This document shows, piece after piece, positions 1 to 11,798 of a stretch of DNA of 64,000 bases. The stretch comes from CALNYX01 sp942490925. GTDB taxonomy: Bacteria > Chlamydiota > Chlamydiia > Chlamydiales > JAAKFR01. Within the stretch, counting starts at the first letter, position 1. Each line of letters begins with the position of its first letter. Where the stretch lies: the NCBI GenBank assembly GCA_942490925.1, contig CALNYX010000057.1, forward strand, positions 1 to 64,000. Direction: 5' to 3'. The translations under genes were made by a program, and so were the position numbers. The notes beneath the pieces were generated by a model. The model had not been told where the DNA came from. It made no database searches and worked only from the letters and a program-made list of their open reading frames with translations.

Positions 1-314
1 AAAACCAAAGATACAGTTGAGAACTCGTATCTGTAAACACAGACAAGGCGTTACGCGCGAAGGTAATCGGCCTTTGCCGGCCACATGCCAGTAAAGGCGG
101 GAATGCAACAATGAAAAGTCACTGATGCCAAGATGCCACAGAAAATGACTTTTCTCAGCGAAAAAGAGGCCGATTTCGGTCGTTCTTTTTGTGGAATGCA
201 AAACAAAGGAGGAAGTCAGACAATAAGCATACCTGGGCGACGGTTGGCAGAGTCTCCGGTAGGTTCAGAGGCGGGAAAGGCCAATCGGAGGGGGTCGTCA
301 TGGCGGGAAAAGTT
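1..314. other. gene-free left edge
   Basis: No convincing coding region is visible. The short overlapping open frames on both strands have no recognisable domain and run into the hairpin cluster that follows. Composition is ordinary, unlike the GC-driven island that begins near 800. Confidence 0.4.
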
Positions 315-495
315 TTCTACGTGAATTTCGACGTAGAATGGACCAAAAATAGCAGTACATTCTCGTGGAGAGGCGTTCTCCATCGAGAATCTACTGCTAT
401 TTTCTACATGACCGATCGTGTAGATCGGACAATAAAATGTCGATCCGAAAATCAAGTCTTCAACTTGAAAAAATGGGTGGCTCGACTGAGTCGAG
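315..495. repeat. cluster of five consecutive hairpins
   Basis: Five inverted repeats follow each other with short spacers. (1) 315-322 pairs with 331-338, 8 bp. (2) 346-403 is a long nested hairpin: 12 perfect pairs (346-357 with 392-403), then 359-365 with 384-390, then 366-371 with 377-382 around a 5-nt loop. (3) 412-417 pairs with 423-428. (4) 452-457 pairs with 463-468. (5) 481-487 pairs with 489-495. The pairing is read directly from the bases. Whether this is a structured RNA, a foldback transposon end or a recombination product is not known. Confidence 0.65.
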
Positions 496-539
496 AGCAG
501 CGAAAAGGGAATATGGAATCCATGTTTTAGACTCACGTC

Positions 540-790
540 TCTGATTGGAAAAATGAATGGACGTGAACGACCGTGAATCAATCGAGTCGTTTTTCAATCT
601 TTTTGGGTGGAATATCAATCAAAAATTCGAAAAAAGGGTAGTTTTGTCAGGATTTTGAATCACAAATTTATTTTTAAATCAATGATTCATTTTTCAAATC
701 ACCAAGTTTCGACTGAATCAGCAGCTGAATATGTGAATCAAAATGACTCAACAACCAAAAAATTTGTTCAATAACCCGTCAAAAATACTG
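540..790. other. AT-rich, GATTC/AATC-rich segment at island edge
   Basis: An AT-rich stretch with repeated GAATCA, AATCGA and TTCAAATC words and A/T runs directly precedes the first island. Similar AT-rich segments occur at about 48.36-48.60 and 50.52-50.90 kb, the latter immediately before another island. No gene is visible. Confidence 0.4.
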
Positions 791-799
791 GGTAAGCAC

Positions 800-3730
800 G
801 TGACGGTGATTTGCGCCCAGAGCAGGCGCGCTACAAAGAGCTTGTCAAGAGCAGCCAGGAGGTGGCCCAGGCATGGGAGCGACTCCTGCTCAGCTCGAGC
901 AGAGTGCTGGAGCTGAAAAAGTGCCTCTGGTGCCTGATGCGCTGGCAATGGGCCAGTGGGCGACTGGAGCTGGCACCAAACCTGAGCTGCCCAGGAGCTG
1001 TTGCACCAACCTCCGGAAGCATTCCCGCTCACATGGCGGCCCCAAGGGAGGAAGCGTGGGCAGTGAGATGAGCCCTTGGCATGCAACCAGCACCTGATGG
1101 AAGCTGCCACAGGAAGGTGCCTTCCTGTTGAGCAAGGCCAACCACTGCGCTGCGCAACTGTCATCATCCAACCTCTCTGAGCTGGGCGCCTTCATCTTCC
1201 ATCGCAGCACCTGCACACCTTCAATGATGCGCTCCACTCCACTGGCCACCCTCGTGGTGGCCGAGCTGAGCAAGACCCAATGAAAGGCAGCGCAGGCAAC
1301 ACTCAACAGGTTAGGTGTGAAGGGCGTGTGTGGAGTGGTGCTCCTTGATCTCAGCGTTGGCCAAGGGGGCCGACAAGCAAAGTGCCTCCTGAGTCATCTC
1401 TTTGCTGCAGACTCAATTGGCAACCTCACTCTGATTGCACTCTGCTGCCTCCAACTGGAATCAGGATGTGGTTTCCACCTGCTGGAGAAGCTGCAAGAGT
1501 CAGTCACTTGCATCACCGAGCGCTGCTTAGCATCACTTTGAGGCTTCCTTGCCTGGCGCGCAACGCCCATTGTGGTTGCAGGCTCCTGTCAAATCCTCAC
1601 AAGCTGACAGCATGACCGTTACTTGATGGATGACTTCCGCGCCCTTGGCATCTTTGATGTAACACAACTGTGCGATCTGAGCCTGTGCCGGCTCTGTCTC
1701 AAAGTCACCACACTGCCGGGCGCCTCCAGCGGCCCGGGGAAACGAGCCTCGCAGGCGATGCCTTCCAAGCACAAAAGCTCACAGACCACCACTCATCTGG
1801 GCTTCGATGGCCTAGACAACCACTTCTCATCACGAAACAATGGAGTCTAGCTATGGAAGAGAGTGCTTGAGGCGGCCTGCGCATTGCCAGGGCAGGCGCT
1901 CAAACAACCTCTCGGAAAGTGGGTGGGGCCACCGACGCAATGCAGAAAAGTCTGCCCAAGTGCTCCCCCAAGGGGAGCCGCATCTCTGCTCCTCCAGCTT
2001 AGCCTAGCATGAGGGTCCCGGCTCCCCCCTAGGGAGCATTCAGCCGCGTGCAGAGCGTCACTCGTGGCCAACCCGCGCCCTCCAGCTGCCACGCATCAAG
2101 GCATCAGCGCACGCTGCGACGATGATGGCACCTGCTCTTGATGATAGCATCAACAAGGAGATTCTTGCCAGTGCTTCAGCCCTTTGTCAGCCTCTATTTT
2201 TCATCCATCATGGCGCGGCATCAAGCTTTGACGACGCTTGAGCCCCTCTCACTTCTCGTGCCGCCCTTCGCCCGCCTCTGTTTTTCATCTTACCTGGTGC
2301 GGCGCCAAGATTTCATCACGCTTTATGTGCTCACTTTTCATCCGAGGTGCAGAGAAGTGCCAATAGCTCTGCAACATGAGTCAACAACTGGCGCGTCATG
2401 GCGCATCATGCCAGTGCAATGCACACTGCTGCCAGCATGCTGCCGTCATTGCACGAAACACTGCACACCTAATGACACAGACAGATTGACAAGCAAGCAA
2501 GGAGGGGGGCACTTAGGCTGGGCTTAGCCTAGGGTAAAGATTTGGCTCCCCTGGGGGGGGGGGGGGAGCACTTGGGCGGGCTTTTCCTTGTGTTGGCTCA
2601 ACTTCTACGAGCCAGCACAAGCATGAGCAGTGACAGCAGAGCCGCTGTCGCCAGCGCCAGGCCCACTGGCCCCGCCTCCAAGGCTGTGGAGTCATGCCAC
2701 GTTGACGTGAGGCCACCTCCATCGGCATCACCTTGTGGAGCACTGGAGCCAAGTGATGCTGGTTGCAGTGAAGCTGGGCGCAAGGAGCAGGGCTGCGGCA
2801 AGCTGCGCCAAGTGAGAGGCTCCTCCTGAGCGGGTCGCCCCCTCGAGCCCAACCACTTTCACGGAGCGTGTCGAGATGCTGCCTGAGCTGGAGCGACAAC
2901 TCTTCCACCACATTAAATTTGAAGCAGGGGGAGAGTGAGCCCTGCGCAAATGCCTAGTGCAGGGCAGAAGCCTCAAGGCTGGAGCAGATGGGCCCCTCAC
3001 AAGGAGAAGGAGGCCTCTTCCTTTGGCTGGCTGCCTCTGGGCAACAAGCAGAAGCTGGTCAAAGGAGCTGGCCCAGTGGGTGGAGCACCCAGGCGCGCCA
3101 GCTCAGCTCAAGCAGAGCTCTTTGGCATTGTCTCTCCAAATGAGCTTCTGCACCGCTTCATGACCTTTTGCAAGGTCGAGTCAAGAAGCAAGGTGATCAA
3201 GGCAGCTGGCAGCTGAGCAGCCATCTCTCATGCAAGCCAAGCACAAGTGAAGGGAGCAAAGCAATGGAGCTGCAGCAGCAGCGTCAATGCCACGATGGCA
3301 ATCATTGACCACCTAAGTGAGCCAGCCCACCAAGGTGACAAGTGGCCTTGTGAGGGCTTGGGTGCCTGGGGGTGGCTGAGCTGCGATGCAGATGAGCTTG
3401 CTGCAAGCTTCCACCTTTGGGCCAAAGCAGGAGAGGCGAAGGCAATCACTAAAGGGCTCCTCACCAAGAGGGTGGCAGTGGGCACAGCAGTCGATGGCAA
3501 GAGCATCATGCCTCACGTCACCCACATGATCCGATTGTGCGCTCAGGGCAGGAAGCGCTGCAGCCGCCTCCAAGGCAAGCGCAGCTGGCCCAGCAAGGCA
3601 CGGATTCAAGGCCTCCAAGAGCGCGCGCAGCTGGCTCAATGCCGGCCATCAAAAGCCCAGGGTGCCTCCAGGTGCCACCGACTCTCACAAGTCTCCAAGC
3701 TAGTGATGCTCAAAAGTTGAGAGCTCTCGC
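800..3730. other. GC-driven island 1, no intact gene
   Basis: The texture changes sharply near 800 to TG/CA/GC-rich sequence with little TA and a run of 11 or more G near 2558. Open frames occur on both strands and in several frames at once, which is expected when TA-containing stop codons are depleted and is not evidence of coding. No protein domain could be recognised. Compared with the island at 62.7-63.6 kb, it looks like decayed duplicated DNA changed mostly by A-to-G and T-to-C transitions, but no source copy for this island was found in the window. Confidence 0.55.
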
Positions 3731-3844
3731 CGACATCTGTCTGTCATTCGCTCACACAACGGAAAGACTAGCTAGCGCACTAACAACATGAATAATAGCA
3801 ACTAGACCACATGCATGCTTTACATCTATGCACATATTGACTAA

Positions 3845-4891
3845 CTACTTCTTGCATAGGTTAGGAAGACCGAATTTTTCAAACCCAGGGATTGTAGAGA
3901 CATTCATTCCGGCGCTGAGCATCAAGTCATAACCCAACTCCAACAGGTGCGCCACCATGTGTAATTGCTTATCCTGCAAAGACGTTTCCCCATCCCTTTC
4001 GCATTTATTCCAAGAATCAATACAATTCTTATCCCACATGAGCACACCCATCGGCGAGTCAGAATCTGAGTAGTCGCATTCGAATGTAAGGCTTTGCTCC
4101 ACTGACTCAGAGTGAATGAACCCAATTCCACAGAAAAGTTCAAGATCTTCAAAGTAGGCTTTCCAAGGGTACCGATGTACTTTATTGCTTTGAGCCATTG
4201 TCGCTACTCTGCTCTGCTTTGCTGGATATTTAACGTAGAGATCAGAGCTTTTGTCATTTTGGGCTGCACTCACCATGTGCTCCTTGTGTCGGTCCATAAT
4301 TCCTTTAGAGTCATGCTGAGTGCCGGAAACCTTACCACTGCGTACCCATTCACCATTAAATGTATCATAATGTAGATAACATCCTTCTGCATTTGACACG
4401 TTGGCACTTGCAGTGACAAGAATGAACCTGTGGCTCGATCCCACCGGATTCTTCAGAAGACAATCATTGTTGCCAACCATGGAAGGTTCATCATGAACAT
4501 GACCGGCAAGTGTTACAATAGCAGCAAATTGGGAAAGATTCTGTCGAAACCATTTCAAGGTAAAGTGGCTTCTTTTTCTCTCGTCGACTTTCTTCTGAAT
4601 GTGCGACCCAAGGCTCTGTAGCAATCGGGAGTGCAGCTCATCCGCTTGCTCTTTCATCTCGTCCGTCACCTCTAGAAACAAAGCTTCAAAGGATTCACGA
4701 ACAACGTCAACCCACACATTATCTGCAAGACACTCTGAAGGATGTGTAGTGTTGTTTTGGCTTCCCATGCGCTCGACAGCAGGTGGCGGAGCAGACTCTG
4801 CACTCTCGTTGGCATCCGGCATTTCCACATCAACAGTGTCTTCAGAGACCTCAAGGAGAGCTGGAGAATTTCTCAGCTCATATGCCCACAA
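3845..4891 (-). CDS. hypothetical protein, C-terminal part of a broken repetitive gene
   Basis: A 348-codon frame starts at an ATG and ends with NLCKK. No known domain is recognised. It has an acidic N-terminal stretch (VSEDTVDVEMPDANESAES) and a later segment with WFRQNLSQFAAIVTLAGHVH. Composition is ordinary, closer to the gene blocks than to the islands. Upstream on the same strand, coding-like sequence continues in other frames as far as about 7475 (for example a helical Q/L/E-rich part at 4873-5163). This ORF is therefore probably the 3' end of a larger gene or transposon protein interrupted by frameshifts. It might also be a free-standing ORF using its own ATG. Confidence 0.5.
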   Translation of the reverse strand: MWAYELRNSPALLEVSEDTVDVEMPDANESAESAPPPAVERMGSQNNTTHPSECLADNVWVDVVRESFEALFLEVTDEMKEQADELHSRLLQSLGSHIQKKVDERKRSHFTLKWFRQNLSQFAAIVTLAGHVHDEPSMVGNNDCLLKNPVGSSHRFILVTASANVSNAEGCYLHYDTFNGEWVRSGKVSGTQHDSKGIMDRHKEHMVSAAQNDKSSDLYVKYPAKQSRVATMAQSNKVHRYPWKAYFEDLELFCGIGFIHSESVEQSLTFECDYSDSDSPMGVLMWDKNCIDSWNKCERDGETSLQDKQLHMVAHLLELGYDLMLSAGMNVSTIPGFEKFGLPNLCKK

Positions 4892-7475
4892 GATGTGCGA
4901 TCATTTGTCGTCACCAACTTTACCTCTCTTTTTTGGCCAGTCCCACTCCAAGATTGCGCATGAATGGAGGCCTGCAAGCGAGTGATCGCACATTTGCTTT
5001 TCTTCTCAAGCTGCTCCAATGTGACATTTCCAAACAAGGCTCCTTCACCATCAGGATTCGGGCTCCCAAGCATTTCCAACAAATGTTTCTCACACTCAGC
5101 ATTTCGCTCTAGCGCCTGTAGTAGAAGAGCAAGCAACTCGAATCTCTGATTGCTTCTGTGCAATTTTAGCCTGTCGCTCTTCCTTCAGTTTTTCACGCTT
5201 TGCAAGCTGACACTCATGGTTTAGCATTTTCGCTCATTGCAAGTGATCTGCTTTGCTCAGTCTCTCCACTGTCTTGCCAGTTGCATCTCGATCACGTGGG
5301 CACCCTAGCACGTCGAAGCGCTCGTCGGTGACATGGCCATGCTCTAGCGTGCGCGCGCACACATCCTTGAATGTGTTATGAACTGTTGCCTGGTCGTCTA
5401 AAGTCTTTGCTCCTTGACATGTGTGGATCGTAGCATCAAGATCCGGCCAAGCCTTGGGCTTTGAGTCAAGAGCGTCAGCACGAACGAAGCCACCTATGAC
5501 AGCCCTGCAGCCTGCCAACTATGATGAGGCATGTCAGCGCAGATGTTGTTTGAAGCATAAAGACAAAGCAAGAGAAGAGGAGCTTGCCTTTGTCAGCATG
5601 CTCAGAAGGCAAGCAAGCAAGCCTAGTGTTGGTTTCATCTTACGATCCTCCACCGAGCGCGCAGAAGGCTCTCGAAAGTGAGCCTCCATGCGATGCTTCA
5701 ATTGCTCACAGCAACTGTCTTTCGCAGCTGCAAGTCGTGACTGCTGCTTGATTCCACGAAACAGGCTCATCAAATCTGCCATCTGCTGAGCACGCTGCTG
5801 CATGCTTTCCTTCTGCGACAAAGCTCTGTTTGCCCAGAGCACGAATCTTTGCATCAACCAAAGCTGCAAGCTGCGGAGCGCATCTGTCACACCAAGCAGT
5901 GCAATGAAACCACTCCGGCGCTGGAGTGTTTGGATCCCATCCACAGTCAACTTCACAAATCTTGGCAACAAATGGGTAGAGCACATGCTCTTGATGCTCT
6001 TCGAGCAATCGTTTCTCAACCGAGCCCCAGTCGCTGCTCATCGCGCTCGATCGCACCAACATGGTGCATCCGCGCCCTTCGTGCGCAATGTCAGATCCGC
6101 CGATAGTGAGACCAGGCACCTTAGTGACATGTGCTCCACTTGGGCACACACCAGAAGGAAGCTCTGACTCTGAGAGGCCAGCTCTTGTTGCCCAGATAGA
6201 AGCAACGCGCCCGTGCCCGGCCACAGCAAAGCTGAGGCAGATTCGTTGACCTCGAAAATGAGAGCCTTCAGCTCCATCCATGTCAACAGAGTGCGCAGAC
6301 CTAGCAGCATACGACTCATCAGCATCAAGTAGTTTCCACTCAGCTTTGCCGGCGCCATTGTTGATGCCTTCAAGCCCAAATGCTGTCATGTCATCGAGCG
6401 CAAGCTGCGCACCAGGCTAAGCAGGGCGCGGAGGCTCTCCGCCGCTCACCTCACTAACGATTCGCACAAGTTTCTGGGCACCATCACTTGCCTCTTCAAC
6501 TGGCTTCTTAAATTGGTTTGGTTGCTCATCCTTGCCAACAACAAGGCCAATCGACGGCTCGACACCGGCAACGCTGGTAGAGCTCCAAAGTGAGCGCTCT
6601 CCAGTGAGCCTTGTCATCGATTTCTTCTGAGCCTTCCCATGAAGAAGCTTCTTTGAGTGCCTGTCGCAGCACAAAGTAAAGTGTCTGTCAGCAGATGGCC
6701 TGGAAGGCTCGCGCTCTTGGTCGGGCTTCCACTTGCTCTTCTCCTCTGAGCGCTTCTTCGACAATTCAAACAATGCTGTGCAAATGTCGGCCTTGGAAAG
6801 TGACGTGTGCCCATCCTTTTCCTTTTCTTCACAGGCGTCCAAGAGCTCCACAGTTTCTGCCAGCTGAGGTTGACCTGTTGCTGCCTTCCATGCTTTCGGC
6901 AGGCTTCCTTCTCCCACCTTTCTGAAATCATCAAGTTGTTTCCACAATCTGCTGCAAGTAGACTTCCCAGCTGGCACCCACCCCTTGGGCACCCAGCACT
7001 TTGTCTGGTGTTTCAGGCTCGTCATCTTCCAACGGAGAAAGCCGACTTGGCTTTGTTGCAGACCGCTTCTGCCATTTCTCAACCCACAGAGCATGCTCCT
7101 TATTGAGCCCAAGTGTCTGATTCAGCAAAGATTCAGGATCAAAACTTGGCGCCTTCCTAGCAGTCGATGCGCTCTCAACTGTCAAGCGCTCTTGCTCGAG
7201 ATTCTCCCGCCAATCATGAGAAGCCAGCCACAACACATCACCACCAGCAGGGCACTGATCATTAGCAAACTCCTGACCATAAGCACTGTTGCACTCCATT
7301 GTGGCATTGATGGCAGCCATTTCTTTCTTCATCAGCTTCACGCCACTCTCAAGGCGCGCCTTGACCAGCTCGGAGCAAAGAGAGATCCCTTCATTTGACT
7401 TGAAGAAGCCCTTGCATTTCGTAATCTCATTGGAATTCTTGTTGACATTAGCAGGAGGATGCTTCCTCTTTCTGT
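4873..7475 (-). pseudogene. frameshifted multi-segment gene, possibly transposon-derived
   Basis: Read from 7475 leftward, protein-like segments follow each other in changing frames. A basic start near 7470 (NRKRKHPPANVNKN) leads into 6931-7341 (lysine/glutamate-rich), then 6417-7112 and 5706-6389. The last contains GRVASIWATRAGLS and ELPSGVCPSGAHVTKVPGL, then WFHCTAWCDRCAPQLAALVD. Segments at 5234-5518 and 4873-5163 follow. The sequence is intermediate between gene and island texture. The order suggests one long protein broken by several frameshifts or unrecognised introns. The D-x-x-x-QLAALVD stretch is faintly reminiscent of transposase cores, but no catalytic set can be identified and no family is assigned. 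Confidence 0.45.
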
Positions 7476-8512
7476 TGGATGACTGCTGGCCCCCTCTCGC
7501 GATGCTAGCTCTCTATGACAGTGTTGGCGGGCGGCATTGTGCGCGACAGAAAATTGTATTGTGAAAGCGAAAAGCGCGTGAAATTCAAATTCACACAGAC
7601 TCAAATTGGAGCAAAAGATGATCATAACTGCATGTCACAATGCCATGAGCAGCTCCATTCAAAGCTGGCCCATTGCTTGCTGCCAAAGACCAATCGACGT
7701 CACGCGATGCCAGCACCGCCACAAGCGATGCAAGCCACGCCGCAACAACTCTTGCACCTCCAATTGCTCCAGAGGTGAGCAACGCCACAAGCATGCCTCT
7801 GAGCACTTGTAGAGGCATGGGCCTTCTTGAAGAAAGCAGCTTGGAGGGCATGGCAGCATCGCTTTCATCGGCAGCTTTTTGGCATCGCGGAGGCGTCACA
7901 AGTGCGTGTGAAAAAATTCTCAACTTTTGTGCGCTTCTCAGGCTATGGCGTTGCTAGCAAGGTGTCAGGAGGCTGTGGAAAGTCTGGCCGTCAGCCCAAA
8001 TTTGCTAAAAATGCACCTTGGCGATGATGACTTTGGCAATGCTACATTTTTTGCAACAATTTTTGAGCCGGCTGGTGCGCGGCATCTGGGTGTGAGTGGA
8101 TGCCGCCACGCAGCAAAGCTGGGCGCGCGCCTTTTGGCGACCATGGGTGAAGCTGGGCTTGCTAAAGTGCTTGCTTGTGCGTGCAATGTGCAAGAGCTGG
8201 GCAGCTGGGTGGCGCCCCCCAGCAAAGTTGGTCGGCACCATTTTAGCGCAGAGGCTCAATGCAAATGAGCGCTCTTCACCACCAAAATGCTTAGCCATGC
8301 AAAAGTCAATGCTTTGGTGAAAATTGAGCTCCAGCCAGACTTTCTGTAGCCTCCAGGTTTTTTTGTGACTTTCCTCATCAAAGCATCAAAGCGCCGCAGA
8401 GCAGCTGCAGAGCAGCCGCTCACGCAGGCTGCGAGCACTCACTTTGTGCAGTGCGGGCATTTGGATGCACGCCACGACATTTTTTGGGTGCACATCAAGA
8501 TGCGTTGCATGC

Positions 8513-8664
8513 TGTGAAGGGGCGCTGTGCACCTCTGGGCCATTGGCCTCTGCGCAAGTGCTTGCGCGTGGGCCAGTGGACCAGAGGCACGCGACGCCCC
8601 TTCACAAAGCTGGAAGCACTTGCGCAGAGGCCAATGGCCCAGAGGCGCACAGCGCTCCTTCACA
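8513..8664. mobile_element. MITE-like palindrome with a third arm
   Basis: The arm 8513-8558 begins TGTGAAGGGGC and contains CCTCTGGGCCATTGGCC. It pairs imperfectly with 8561-8606 and almost perfectly with 8619-8664, so two mutually exclusive hairpins can form. Ends are TGTGAAGG/CCTTCACA. No transposase is present. It belongs to the same family as 8924-9018. A non-autonomous foldback or MITE element is the simplest reading; target-site duplications were not identified. Confidence 0.6.
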
Positions 8665-8923
8665 AAAGGCATGTTTGGGGGGCCATAGTTGCTGCTCATT
8701 GCAGCTGTGGGCTCAGCTCCCCCTGCCTCCACCCCTCTTGGCTTTTCACTAACTGCGCGTTGTCACGTTGTTAGCTTCTAACCTCTAGCTTGGTGAGCTT
8801 GTTTGCCTGTGAGGGGCTCACGCATCGCGTGGGCTTCTGCCTCCTTTCCTTGTCATGGCAGTGCTGCATCTCTGGCAGCCTTCTGCTCAGGTGTCGAACC
8901 TCTACGACCCCTAATGCGTCTTT

Positions 8924-9018
8924 TGTGAAGGGGCATTATGCACCTCTGGGCCATTGGCCTCTGTGCAAGCCGCTTGCGCAGAGGCCAATGGCCCAGAGGC
9001 GTGCGTTGCCCCTTCACA
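8924..9018. mobile_element. MITE-like palindrome, second copy
   Basis: Arms 8924-8970 and 8972-9018 (47 bp each) pair with only a few mismatches around a 1-nt centre. The ends are TGTGAAGGGGCA and TGCCCCTTCACA. The inner GGCCATTGGCC block is the same as in the copy at 8513-8664. The differences between copies are mostly transitions, as expected for this island texture. Confidence 0.65.
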
Positions 9019-9030
9019 CACATGACCAAA

Positions 9031-9780
9031 CAATGGCAGTTTTCTCATGCTCTTTGATCTCTGGGCCTATGATGCTGCACCTGTATAACAAGCTAATTAT
9101 GGTGGCTCTGGTGGTGCTCGATTCAAGCTCATGCGACAATCAATCAACTTTCACGTCCAAAATGACTCTTGGCGCCATTGAAAAGTCGACCACGATGATG
9201 CCATTTACGACCCAAATGTGGCACTCTCTTGCCGTTATCGCATGATACACTCCTTATCCATTATTTATATTGGTGGGTTGTTGCGCCTGCATGTCAATGG
9301 AGCGCATTTAAAGGCCCAATGTTGGCCGCGCCCTTTTTCCCGAATTGTGACTTTTCATTGACTTCACGATGATCAAGAGGCTCTCTTATAAAGTCTTGTA
9401 GACATTAGTGCCAATGGTTGGTGGATGGAGCCTTGAAATATGGTAGCAAAAGGCATCGATTCTCATGGTCATTGTCGCTCGAAATGGGTGATTTTCCCGC
9501 GCCAAGAGCTCCATCAAAAACTGGGTGTTCGACCTCGGGGCAGGCTCTGTAACATCAACTTGATAGTGATTGATGACACAGGAATGTTCAATAAACAGAA
9601 ACGAATAGTTTGATACAGTGTGTGTTATTGGTGCGGGAAAATCGACAGCAAACGAGCGGTGACGCGTTGAGCGTTGCGCATGATTTGTCGCGGTGAAGTG
9701 CGCGCGTGCGCCCAAAATGTCACAGCCCAGTGCAAGCATGAACCACCTGCGTCTGGAGCATGCCATGCCCATGCCCACAG
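9031..9780. other. ordinary-texture stretch without a supported gene
   Basis: Balanced composition. A minus-strand open frame at 9386-9808 has no recognisable domain and no clear start. Nothing else stands out. Confidence 0.35.
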
Positions 9781-10520
9781 AAACGCTATGACCTTGTTCA
9801 TCCTGCACTGAAGAGGGTCATGCCCAATGACCCATGCCCAGCCCAATGAGCACCTGCATCGTGCGCCAAGCCAGGCGCGCCTGACCTGCAGCGTGAGCTC
9901 CTCGACAGGGCCCTCAAGGATCAAGCAAGAGAGCACTGGGTGGCGTTTGGGCATGCGAGGGCACCTCAGCTGCTGCTGGTCTAAAGCAGCCTCTGCCAGC
10001 ACCCACCTTAAGGAGGGCAATGACAACAGAGGCGCGCGGGCCCGGAAGGCTGCGGCTGCGGGAGCTCTCAAGAGGGGCGCGGGAGCGCCAAAATTTGACC
10101 CCACATGGCACCCAGCTGGAAGCATCACAAGCTATTCGAGGTGCCCAGATCAATGATGAAATCACCAAGCTGTGCGAGAGCATTGACACCCATGATGCTG
10201 CCGACCGACGGCGCTTTGACCTCCCGCTGGCCCTGCGACTAAGGAAGCCGCTGCAAATGAGAAGATGATGGCTACGCGATGCCAGAGCCTTAGCAGACAA
10301 GTCGGCTTTACAAGCAATGGCGGGGCAGACAACTCTGAGTGCTTGCTTCACCTTTCTACCAGCACCACATGGCGTGGCGAGCCAAGCGCTTGGGCTGCCT
10401 GCGCAGGCGCTCCAGAGCCACGCGCACAAACAACCCTTTTCGGTAGGGCACCGCCAGATCCTACATGAGCTAAGCCAAGTTGCTTGCTCTGAAGGTCTTA
10501 TTCCTCTCCACTGGTGCAAG
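9780..10520. other. island 3, no intact gene
   Basis: GC-, TG- and CA-rich island texture with open frames on both strands and no recognisable protein. It ends near 10520, where balanced composition resumes. Confidence 0.5.
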
Positions 10521-10794
10521 CAAACATGCTGTCTGTGTGGTGTCTCTCTTCAACAAAGAAGCAGTTTAATGCCTAACAATGTGTTTGTCGCTCGCTCAGT
10601 GCCGATTTTGTTTCGACTCTTAACACCATTTCCATTTTGATTGCAGGTGACTGCATCCAAAAATCCATGGCAGGAATCTTGACAACCATCTTTTGGCTAC
10701 CTTGTAATGTCATCTTCGTGTCTATCTACATGGGGCTGATTGCCAACGGTTACTTCCCTTTCGCGGCTTCTGCTATCGCCAAGATTGAGAGAAC

Positions 10795-11717
10795 ATGAAA
10801 GACAAGCACTCACGCAAGCATGTCTTCAATCATTCCATTTCATCACCATTGATCCAAGGATCTAGATGTATTTTGTTAGAGGGAGCAGGTGTGTTGAATG
10901 ATGCCACTTCCGAGGACGGTAGCGCAGACTCAGAGGAGCCCGATCCAGAGCTTGGAGAGATTAACAGCTGCAATCTAGACGAACATCCTGTTGCGAGTAA
11001 GAAGGATAGCGACGACAAAGATGATGATGAATTTGAAGTGCCGGCTCCGTATCCAATGTCCAGTAATATCTTCAATGCCACGCTCTCCACCTTTGGTGAT
11101 GTGATCGATGCTGCTCATGCTCACACTTCAAAAATGGAAGATGACGAGGATTATGCCAAGGCTGCTGGTCGAGCCAATAGGTTGAAGATTCTTTCTCTCA
11201 AGACAAGCATGGATTCGCCGGCTGAAGTCGATGCTCGCCCCTGTTTTGCTCTTCGTACACTCGTCAAGGAGCGGCTGGCAGCAATCATTGCCACTGATGT
11301 CGGCCGTCATTGATGTTCAGCAAGACAACACGCTCTCAATCACCCTTGGTCGAGCCAAGTCTACAGCAGAAAAGTGGTTCATTCCTCGTCGTGCACGAAA
11401 GACATTCCTTCCGACTTGTCGCCTTTGAAGCTTTATTCTTTGTCGGTGAGCATGCACTGCTAACACGTGGTATTCAGGCACTCTTTGATTTATCGCCCGA
11501 CGAGTTTCACCGAATCTTTTGTCCGTTAGTGGCCTCCATGGGAGATGCTGAGACTCTGGAAAGGTGGCTGGCAAGTACGGAAGTATTGGCAGACAAATAC
11601 CTATCAGATGAACGCGTCTTGACTGAAGATTCTCTCTGCAAGGGACATCAGAAGATGACTGTGGCAACAAAGACGGCCAAGATGCCAGTAAACCAAGCGA
11701 CCGCGATGTTTGAATAG
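10795..11717 (+). pseudogene. broken gene with acidic region, family unknown
   Basis: Protein-like sequence runs through three frames in succession. Frame one (10795-11313) starts with an ATG and has an acidic stretch (SEDGSADSEEPDPELGEI, then DDKDDDEFEV). A second frame at 11231-11428 and a third at 11310-11717 (ending in helical LVAFEALFFVGEHALL and FDLSPDEFHRIF) continue it. The ends overlap, so one or two frameshifts in a single ancestral gene is the simplest reading. Composition is ordinary. Introns could also explain the frame changes. I do not recognise the family. Confidence 0.45.
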
Positions 11718-11798
11718 TTTGATAAGCATACTAGTGATTCTGACTTACAGTTTCTCAAGAAAAGGAAATCTAGTGTTGCAATATCTTCAAAGTCCGCA

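Larger units (their letters stand above)
7640..9030. other. island 2 with palindromic units
   Basis: TG/CA/GC-rich island sequence without a recognisable gene. Its distinctive content is the pair of near-palindromic units at 8513-8606 (with an extra arm to 8664) and 8924-9018, annotated separately. Confidence 0.5.

Noticed and set aside
800..3720. Many overlapping open frames of 60-160 codons on both strands
   Set aside because: Stop codons are rare because the island is TA-poor. Frames overlap on opposite strands, have no domain and no consistent start, so they are not called as genes.
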